64,000 bases of DNA from Companilactobacillus insicii. GTDB taxonomy: Bacteria > Bacillota > Bacilli > Lactobacillales > Lactobacillaceae. Location of the stretch: contig NZ_RHNU01000014.1 in NCBI RefSeq assembly GCF_003946015.1, positions 1 through 64,000 of the forward strand, given 5' to 3'. Under the pieces are notes generated by a model, which made no database searches, was not told the origin of the DNA, and worked only from the letters and a program-made list of their open reading frames with translations. This document shows, in pieces, positions 58,744 through 64,000 of the stretch. Each line of letters starts with the position of its first letter. The first letter of the stretch is position 1. Both the position numbers and the translations under genes were made by a program.

Positions 58744-58773
58744 AAAAAAAAAGTTGAGTTTTCTACTCAACTT
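58744..58773 (-). terminator. Terminator of the PnuC-family gene, or of the hydrolase region
   Basis: AAGTTGAGT (58751-58759) pairs with ACTCAACTT (58765-58773), with T-runs on the minus strand. It lies eight bases after the pnuC-type stop. Confidence 0.8.
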
Positions 58774-58781
58774 ACAATAAA

Positions 58782-59531
58782 TTAATTTAATTGTTGGCTA
58801 GCATCATCAGCGACGCTTGTTGATGATTCAACCTTATGGAACCAATGAATATGTGAATCGAAGAATGCAATCATATCGTTCATGAAATACATAATGTATG
58901 TTAGGAACAATACAGGACTTGCATCTCCTTGAGCCGCTGTAACACCCCAAAGAACGATTGACATAACACCTTGAATAGTCCAGAAATAATATTGCTCACG
59001 GAATCTTAATGTACATAATAAAGCACCCGTAAATCCGATAGCACTTGCAACTGAATCAATAATTGGCCTTGGACTTATAAATAGATGTGTATCCATTAAA
59101 TATAAAAGTCCCCATGATGCGAAGAAGAATAAAGCTGTTAATAGCCATTTTGGAGCTGTAAGACCATGAATATGCTTTTCGGCATCTTTTGCCCATTGTG
59201 GACTGATCAAAACAGGAATATCCAAAAGGATAATATAACTTGTTTGTAAAATAACGTCAGCAAAGTTCTTAGCATTGATAGCTACGAAAATATAAATAAG
59301 TGCTGAAACTAATCCTAATACACCATTTAAGGGTTTTGCATTTGTAATTGCTACTGTACATGTAAATCCTAAAACACCGGCAAACCATGTTGCCACAGCA
59401 ATACCGTTCATACTATGTGAAAGTGTTGAAGCTGTAATGGCACCTAAACCAAACATTAAAAGCATGTAACTTTTAAAACTCCATCCTTTCATTTGTTCAA
59501 CATACCACTTTGGGCTAAAAATACTTGTCAT
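58782..59531 (-). CDS. PnuC-family nucleoside transporter (possibly PnuN)
   Basis: This 249-residue transporter has seven or eight transmembrane helices. The family signature is FREQYYFWTIQGVMSIVLWG in the C-terminal half, and the last cytoplasmic tail is hydrophilic. PnuC imports nicotinamide riboside by facilitated diffusion. PnuN paralogues in Lactobacillales are predicted to carry deoxynucleosides and to be controlled by NrdR. Two NrdR-like boxes spaced 31 bp lie upstream, so PnuN is a serious alternative. No NAD-synthesis gene is adjacent. Confidence 0.85.
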   Translation of the reverse strand: MTSIFSPKWYVEQMKGWSFKSYMLLMFGLGAITASTLSHSMNGIAVATWFAGVLGFTCTVAITNAKPLNGVLGLVSALIYIFVAINAKNFADVILQTSYIILLDIPVLISPQWAKDAEKHIHGLTAPKWLLTALFFFASWGLLYLMDTHLFISPRPIIDSVASAIGFTGALLCTLRFREQYYFWTIQGVMSIVLWGVTAAQGDASPVLFLTYIMYFMNDMIAFFDSHIHWFHKVESSTSVADDASQQLN

Positions 59532-59718
59532 TTAATTCTTCTCCTCACTTTTTAATACTTAATTTGTTCCCCTTTAAACGAACAACAAATAAAATATTAC
59601 CACTCTGATTATGAATTTCCACGTTTTATTTAACGTGAAAATTCAAACAAATACGCTCCAAGTTGTCACAGCAAGGATTTAGACATTATATTAAATTTTT
59701 TATATTTTTTTGAAAGCG
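59532..59718 (-). promoter_or_regulatory. About 180-base leader of the PnuC-family gene
   Basis: If the boxed promoter is used, the mRNA has a long 5' untranslated region. A stem of 13 pairs (GAATTTTCACGTT with AACGTGGAAATTC, near 59615-59648) lies in the middle, followed by GTTCGTTTAAAGGGGAAC. I cannot match it to a known riboswitch class by eye. Confidence 0.4.
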
Positions 59719-59734
59719 ATACAATATATTGTAT
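59719..59734. promoter_or_regulatory. NrdR-type box 1 (overlaps -10)
   Basis: ATACAATATATTGTAT is a perfect 16-bp palindrome matching the NrdR consensus ACACWATATATWGTGT at 14 of 16 positions. It contains TACAAT, a good -10 for TTGTAT lying 16 bases upstream in box 2. Confidence 0.6.
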
Positions 59735-59749
59735 TTAATCGATTGATAA

Positions 59750-59765
59750 ATACAATATATGGATT
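59750..59765. promoter_or_regulatory. NrdR-type box 2 (overlaps -35)
   Basis: ATACAATATATGGATT matches the NrdR consensus at 11 of 16 positions and repeats the left half of box 1. It begins exactly 31 bases after box 1, three helical turns, the spacing known for paired NrdR boxes. Confidence 0.5.
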
Positions 59766-59770
59766 AGAGT

Positions 59771-59800
59771 AAAAAAATAATCCTGATAACAGGATTATTT
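59771..59800 (-). terminator. Terminator of the peroxiredoxin gene
   Basis: AAATAATCCTG (59775-59785) pairs with CAGGATTATTT (59790-59800), followed by a T-run on the minus strand. Confidence 0.8.
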
Positions 59801-59807
59801 TGGTTAA

Positions 59808-60371
59808 TTAAATCTTACCAACTAAATCTGCTCCAGGAACAATAGTCTTCTCACCTGGATGCCAATTAGCTGGACAAACGTTATCACCATTTTCAGCAAC
59901 AAATTGAGCTGCTTCAAGTGTTCTTAGAATCTCTTCTGCATTACGGCCAATACCCATGGCATTAACAGTATATGACTTAATTACTCCCTCTGGATTAATT
60001 ATATATACGCCACGATATGCTTGACCACTTTCTGAATCAATTAAATCAAAGAAATCCGCCAATTGATGTTTTTGGTCTGCCAACATTGGGTATTCAATCT
60101 TACCAATACTTTCAGTATTTTCCGCCCATGCCATATGTGAAAATTCACTATCAACAGATACTGAATAAATTTCTGCATTATTCTTTTTGAAATCATCATA
60201 ATGCTTCTCTAGATCTTGAAGCTCTGTAGGACAAACAAACGAAAAATCAGCTGGATAAAAGAATAAGATGGACCATTTGCCAAGTAAGTTTTGTTTATTG
60301 TAGCTTTGCAACTCACCATTGTGATATGCCTTGACATCAAAGTCAGGGATTTCCTTATTAATGTAATTCAT
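59808..60371 (-). CDS. ahpC: Peroxiredoxin (AhpC type)
   Basis: This 2-Cys peroxiredoxin reduces hydrogen peroxide and organic peroxides. The 187-residue protein has the peroxidatic Cys in DFSFVCPTELQDL and the resolving Cys in GDNVCPANW. LFFYPADF and the GVYIINPEGVIKSY strand are also typical. No AhpF partner gene is next to it, so the electron donor is elsewhere. It is divergent from the HD-domain gene across a gap with a GACAA-N5-TTGTC inverted repeat. Confidence 0.94.
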   Translation of the reverse strand: MNYINKEIPDFDVKAYHNGELQSYNKQNLLGKWSILFFYPADFSFVCPTELQDLEKHYDDFKKNNAEIYSVSVDSEFSHMAWAENTESIGKIEYPMLADQKHQLADFFDLIDSESGQAYRGVYIINPEGVIKSYTVNAMGIGRNAEEILRTLEAAQFVAENGDNVCPANWHPGEKTIVPGADLVGKI

Positions 60372-60490
60372 AAGTTAAATACCTCCTAAGTTATGACTTT
60401 ATTTTAATACAAATCTGCTATTAAACATAGTGACAACCTAATTGTCTGCTAAAATATATTATATAAATTTTAAAAGGAATGATACTGAAG

Positions 60491-61147
60491 ATGGATATCA
60501 AAGAACAAATTAAAAAAATACGAGACTTTTCATATAAAAAAATGATAACTGACCGTACAGGGCACAACTTTGATCATATTGAACGTGTCGTAAAAATGGC
60601 AACTAGATTGTCTAAAGAAGAAAAAACTGATGAATTAATCACACTAGGTGCCGCATATTTACACGACGTCGCTGATGACAAGTTAGTGAATGATCCAAAT
60701 AAACTAGAATCCGAAATAAAACAATTTCTGAAATCAATTGAATTAGAAGATAATCAAATAGATGAAATAATCTACATAACTCATAATTTGTCCTTCAGTA
60801 AATCACTTAGTCAAAATCCTCCTAAATTATCATTAGCGGGTCAAGTTGTCCAAGATGCTGATCGACTGGATGCAATTGGTGCTATTGGTATAACCCGTGC
60901 TATCTATTATGGTGGTGCTAACGCTGAAACAATTTATGACCCAGCAATTAAGCCTCGTGAGCAAATGAATAAATCTGAATATCGAAACCTCGATAATGAA
61001 ACAATAATTAATCATTTTTATGAAAAACTGTTAAAGTTAACTAGTATGATGAATACACCAACTGCAAAAGAGATTGCTTTGCATCGTCAACAATTTATGT
61101 ATGAATTCCTAAATGAATTCAAATCAGAATGGTTATCAGAAATATAA
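60491..61147 (+). CDS. HD-domain phosphohydrolase
   Basis: This 218-residue metal-dependent hydrolase has the HD pattern H(x)FDHIERVV, AAYLHDVADDK, the later YITHNLSFSK and VQDADRLDAIGAIGI. It belongs to the YedJ/YpgQ-like group, some of which hydrolyse nucleotides; the substrate here is unknown. An ATG at 60479 abuts AAAAGGA with no spacing, while the ATG at 60491 lies 12 bases after it, so the start is uncertain. Confidence 0.85.
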   Translation: MDIKEQIKKIRDFSYKKMITDRTGHNFDHIERVVKMATRLSKEEKTDELITLGAAYLHDVADDKLVNDPNKLESEIKQFLKSIELEDNQIDEIIYITHNLSFSKSLSQNPPKLSLAGQVVQDADRLDAIGAIGITRAIYYGGANAETIYDPAIKPREQMNKSEYRNLDNETIINHFYEKLLKLTSMMNTPTAKEIALHRQQFMYEFLNEFKSEWLSEI

Positions 61148-61162
61148 TTATGGAGGGATTTT

Positions 61163-61687
61163 ATGACATCATTTGATGAACAAGACAAGGAATACTATGA
61201 ACATATTCTCAGAAATTTAAATGAACGTGGAGTTACATTGCCAGAAATTGCTGAAATCGTAATCTTTCTTGAAAAAGACTATGTTGATGGGCTTGACGAA
61301 GAAATATCAATTTATGCAATAAATAAAGTATTGCATAAACGTGAAGCACAAAATGCCATCATGACTGGTATTGAGCTTGATGTTCTTGCTGAAAAAGGTT
61401 TATTGTCATCTCCTATGGAACGAATAATGAAAACAGATGAGTCAACATACGGAATTGATGAAAATATGGCTATCACACTGGCCAGCCTATATGGTTCAGT
61501 CTCAGTCACTAATTACGGTTACGTTGATAAGCTAAAACATGGTATTCTAGCTAAGCTAAACGATAAATCAACAGGAAAAATAAACGTATTTTTAGATGAT
61601 CTCGTTGGGGCAATTGCAGCAGCCGCTTGCGGTTGGTTAGCTCATAATGAAAATGAAGTAAGTAAGATGATAAGTGAAGGAAAATAA
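61163..61687 (+). CDS. Phosphatidylglycerophosphatase A-like protein
   Basis: This 174-residue protein of the PgpA/YutG family starts 15 bases after the HD gene. It has the family core LASLYGSVSVTNYGYVDKLKHGILAKLND with VFLDDLVGAIAAAACGWLAH. Firmicutes members are soluble relatives of PgpA whose role in lipid phosphate metabolism is not proven. GGAGGGA precedes the ATG. Confidence 0.85.
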   Translation: MTSFDEQDKEYYEHILRNLNERGVTLPEIAEIVIFLEKDYVDGLDEEISIYAINKVLHKREAQNAIMTGIELDVLAEKGLLSSPMERIMKTDESTYGIDENMAITLASLYGSVSVTNYGYVDKLKHGILAKLNDKSTGKINVFLDDLVGAIAAAACGWLAHNENEVSKMISEGK

Positions 61688-61709
61688 GAAATTTCTTATT
61701 TTCCTTTTT
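61679..61709 (+). terminator. Terminator of the HD-PgpA unit
   Basis: GGAAAATAAG pairs with CTTATTTTCC around an AAATTT loop, followed by TTTTTA. It overlaps the stop codon. Confidence 0.75.
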
Positions 61710-61830
61710 ATTCATAATTTAATAAATATTATATTGAAATTGAATTTCATCCAATCAATAAATACGATATGATATTAAATGTAGAGAGTATTTGATCAGT
61801 ATTATTAATACTTAAGTTAGAAGAATTAAT

Positions 61831-62619
61831 ATGAAAAAGTATAATAATATTTTACAAAACAAAAAACTTAGAGTTACATATTATGTTGTAATCATCATTT
61901 CAGGTTTATTATCATTGATCACATTGGTAATGAGTTATATACCAAATGCTAAACTCAACACACTACCTTATATAATGATAAACTATGTAACTTTAATTAT
62001 ATTCACCATTGATTATTTCACTAGGCTTATTCTTTCCAGGGACAAATTGAGATTTATCCGTAAGAACATTTTTGATTTATTAGCAATCGTACCTTTTAAT
62101 ACAATTTTTAGTATTTTTCGTGTCTTCAGAATTTTCAAAGTTTTTCAAGCATTGAGAATTTTTACATTAATAAGGTTTATGGGAACAGCCGGAAAACTTC
62201 AAAGACACTTCAGTAAGTTTTTGAAAATCAATGGTCTTATATATCTGATAATTATTTGTTTAATAGTATTAGTAACTGCGTCTATCATGTATTCCGTTGC
62301 AGAAGGTGCATCTCTTGGTGAATCATTCTGGTGGGCACTAGTAACAGCATCAACTGTCGGATATGGTGACGTTGCACCCAAAACAATTGTTGGAAGAATC
62401 GCCGCGGCATCTCTAATGATTGTAGGAATTGGATTTATTGGTACATTAACTAGCACAATTACTAATTATTTTACTCAAAATTCCAAACAACGAGATACTA
62501 ATAAACTTGATAGGATTATCAAAAAGCTAGATAACCTATCCGTCGAAAATAAGGATTTACAAAATGAAATTAACGATCTAAAAAAACAATTACATGAGAA
62601 TTCAGAAAATGATTCATAG
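61831..62619 (+). CDS. Voltage-gated-type potassium channel
   Basis: This 262-residue membrane channel has six transmembrane segments. S4 has regularly spaced Arg/Lys (RVFRIFKVFQALRIFTLIR), and the pore helix ends in the selectivity filter TASTVGYGDVAPKT. S6 contains GIGFIGTLTSTITNYF. A C-terminal coiled coil (about 220-260, LDRIIKKLDNLSVENKDLQNEINDLKKQ) should hold the tetramer. The domain set is that of a compact KvAP/KvLm-like channel. Confidence 0.9.
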   Translation: MKKYNNILQNKKLRVTYYVVIIISGLLSLITLVMSYIPNAKLNTLPYIMINYVTLIIFTIDYFTRLILSRDKLRFIRKNIFDLLAIVPFNTIFSIFRVFRIFKVFQALRIFTLIRFMGTAGKLQRHFSKFLKINGLIYLIIICLIVLVTASIMYSVAEGASLGESFWWALVTASTVGYGDVAPKTIVGRIAAASLMIVGIGFIGTLTSTITNYFTQNSKQRDTNKLDRIIKKLDNLSVENKDLQNEINDLKKQLHENSENDS

Positions 62620-62630
62620 GGGGAATCTTC

Positions 62631-62939
62631 GTGCGTTCTGGGGAAACTGTTTTAGACAAAATTTCAAGGGAATGTCTTATTCGTAAAAATCTTAAGGAAA
62701 TCCCATTTATTCACTATTTTTCAAACGAATTTATGGAACGAAATACGCAGTACTTTTGTATCGAGGACTTTATGAAGACTATTGGTATATTTGATACTGA
62801 CAGTCTTAAAGACGTTAACAAAGATGATTGGGATGATATTGTCAATCGAACCACAGTCTTTAAAGATTGGGACGACATGTTAAATAACGCTGGTTCAGAG
62901 TATTATCAATTGCATATGCAAAGGGGATTTGCCATATAA
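62631..62939 (+). CDS. Unknown 102-residue protein after the K+ channel
   Basis: The start appears to be GTG at 62631, seven bases after AGGGGGAA. The protein is soluble, acidic and aromatic (for example FIHYFSNEFMERNTQYFCIEDFMK and DWDDIVNRTT). I recognise no family. It follows the channel gene by 11 bases and ends in a terminator, so it may be a partner of the channel. Confidence 0.6.
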   Translation: MRSGETVLDKISRECLIRKNLKEIPFIHYFSNEFMERNTQYFCIEDFMKTIGIFDTDSLKDVNKDDWDDIVNRTTVFKDWDDMLNNAGSEYYQLHMQRGFAI

Positions 62940-62956
62940 ATGACAAATCCCTTTTT
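62923..62956. terminator. Terminator between the 102-residue protein gene and uspA
   Basis: GGGATTTG (62924-62931) pairs with CAAATCCC (62944-62951), followed by TTTTT. Confidence 0.8.
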
Positions 62957-63380
62957 AGTCCACCAATAAAACAGCAACTTTAGCTTTTTCGATAACACGA
63001 TGAGTTACTGACCCGATTAACAGATTTCGAATTGCATGTTTTCCTGTTTTTCCCATTATAATCAAATCTGCACCAGTATGCTTAGGAACCTCAGTGGCAA
63101 TTAAACCACGGGGATCTCCCTTCTCTACTATCACATTATATTCTATATCAGAATTTTTTAATTGCTGTTCGGCTACTTTGACATGTTTCTTTACTTGTTC
63201 TTCGAGATCATTAATTAATGGTATGTTTGTTACACCTACACTCACGGGAATATTATTAGTATTAACTATTGCAACTAATTCAATAATTGAATTAAACTTT
63301 TTTGCTAATTCTATGCCGCAATTCAAGGCCCTGAATGATACTGGACTGCCATCTACGGCAACAACAATTTTTTTATACAT
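62955..63380 (-). CDS. uspA: Universal stress protein UspA
   Basis: A 141-residue alpha/beta nucleotide-binding protein. It has the N-terminal VVAVDGSPVSFRALN and the ATP-binding signature MGKTGKHAIRNLLIGSVTHRV (G-x2-G-x9-G-S/T), so it should bind ATP. The ATG follows GAAGGAG. It is monocistronic. Confidence 0.9.
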   Translation of the reverse strand: MYKKIVVAVDGSPVSFRALNCGIELAKKFNSIIELVAIVNTNNIPVSVGVTNIPLINDLEEQVKKHVKVAEQQLKNSDIEYNVIVEKGDPRGLIATEVPKHTGADLIIMGKTGKHAIRNLLIGSVTHRVIEKAKVAVLLVD

Positions 63381-63696
63381 GATTATTCTCCTTCACCATT
63401 AGTTAAGTTACTATATTAAGCTTATTTTATTGAGAAACAATCTACAAGAAATCAGCTAACGGACACAAAAAAAGAGATAAGGCGGTTTGACCTTATCTCC
63501 ATATTAGTTATCGTGAAAACAGAAAATAATACGCAGTACATTTCTATACCGCAAAAACATCATAACACTTTAATATCTACATTTCATTGTATAAGTCTTA
63601 ACTTAATGAACCTGTCACGTTAATGTAATAAAGTATACCAATTAAAATTTATCCATGATATATTAAATATGTAATTAAATTTTAGGAGGGTTATTC
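63381..63696. promoter_or_regulatory. 316-base gap before the last SLAP gene
   Basis: The gap contains a strong hairpin at 63472-63498 (GAGATAAGG with CCTTATCTC) with seven T on the minus strand. No plausible protein gene precedes it on that strand. See the finding on a candidate small RNA. The plus-strand promoter of the SLAP gene was not identified. Confidence 0.4.
63464..63498 (-). terminator. Orphan minus-strand terminator
   Basis: GAGATAAGG (63472-63480) pairs with CCTTATCTC (63489-63498 region), followed by TTTTTTTG on the minus strand. It has no obvious protein gene to serve. Confidence 0.65.
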
Positions 63697-64000
63697 ATGA
63701 AAAAGGGGATTTTATCAAGTTTAATTGCTGCTGGTATTATGGTAATAGGCTCATTACAACCAATACAAACAGTAAATGCAGCTATCCAAACCAATGGAAA
63801 TATCAGTGGTTTAAAGGGTACCGTAACAACAAACAAGACCGCCCAAATTTATGCATTACGGGGAAATGAATTAATCAGGATAACTAACCGTGCGCTACGT
63901 TCAAATACTGGTTGGTTATTCAATAAAACCACAACAGGAACCGATGGACTAACATACTATCGTGTGGCAACAAATGAATGGGTTCCATCAAACTCAATTA
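63697..64000 (+). CDS. Secreted SLAP-module protein (truncated by window end)
   Basis: TAGGAGGGTT precedes the ATG at 63697. The first 101 residues are visible. They comprise a signal peptide (MKKGILSSLIAAGIMVIG... ending TVNAA, about residue 29) and a SLAP module with AQIYALRGNELIRITNRALRS and YYRVATNEWVPSNSI. The remainder is outside the window. It belongs with the SLAP proteins of the 34-40 kb region. Confidence 0.8.
   Translation, partial: MKKGILSSLIAAGIMVIGSLQPIQTVNAAIQTNGNISGLKGTVTTNKTAQIYALRGNELIRITNRALRSNTGWLFNKTTTGTDGLTYYRVATNEWVPSNSI

Noticed and set aside
59532-59718. NAD+ riboswitch upstream of the PnuC-family gene
   Set aside because: The leader has a strong hairpin but I could not match the conserved bases of a known NAD+ class; the NrdR-like boxes are the better-supported signal.
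1-64000. CRISPR arrays, tRNA or rRNA genes, IS elements, prophage
   Set aside because: No spaced direct repeats, no cloverleaf or rRNA sequence, no transposase, integrase or phage structural genes were found by reading both strands.

Overview
The window is low-GC Firmicutes DNA from a lactic acid bacterium of the family Lactobacillaceae. The block rpoD-dnaG-glyS-glyQ-recO-era-cdd-ybeY-phoH-rpsU is typical of Lactobacillales. T-box leaders, a single bifunctional RelA, a maltose-phosphorylase pathway and several secreted proteins ending in S-layer-type (SLAP) cell-wall modules fit the family. Companilactobacillus is my best guess for the genus, at modest confidence. I see no rRNA, tRNA, CRISPR array, IS element or prophage.

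Layout. Bases 1-17,450 hold housekeeping genes, almost all on the minus strand: primase and sigma factor, glycyl-tRNA synthetase under a glycine T-box, DNA repair and ribosome maturation genes, S21, the PPDK regulatory protein, endonuclease IV, a YitT protein, two methionine sulfoxide reductases, and hisS-aspS under a histidine T-box. Bases 17,600-21,600 hold four plus-strand envelope genes: a two-TM protein, a small membrane protein, an SH3b amidase and a secreted 140-residue protein. Bases 21,600-33,900 hold tex, a HAD phosphatase, dtd, relA, rsmE, prmA, a YbaK protein, several small unknown genes, and an M20 peptidase gene interrupted by an in-frame TGA.

Bases 33,980-39,950 form a surface-protein island: a GH73 glucosaminidase, a repeat protein and a 1206-residue BspA-type adhesin. 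All three end in SLAP modules and none has LPXTG. Two of their upstream regions carry exact WalR-type boxes. A fourth SLAP protein runs off the right edge.

Bases 40,170-53,750 are a maltose/maltodextrin locus. A LacI regulator, two GH13 glucosidases, an ABC importer (binding protein, two permeases, ATPase), a DUF624 protein, maltose phosphorylase, beta-phosphoglucomutase and a mutarotase are co-oriented. Imported maltodextrins would be trimmed, maltose phosphorolysed to glucose and beta-glucose-1-phosphate, and the latter converted to glucose-6-phosphate. The same 14-bp operator occurs before both the glucosidases and the binding-protein gene, each beside a catabolite-repression (cre) site. 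Internal terminators probably grade expression.

Bases 53,800-64,000 are mixed accessory and stress genes: DoxX, a processive GT2 synthase, a TraX-like acyltransferase, an alpha/beta hydrolase, a PnuC-family transporter, a peroxiredoxin, an HD hydrolase, a PgpA-like protein, a K+ channel and UspA. The PnuC-family gene has two NrdR-like boxes spaced 31 bp, suggesting a deoxynucleoside transporter (PnuN type) rather than a vitamin transporter. Function calls come from reading motifs by eye; no database search was run.
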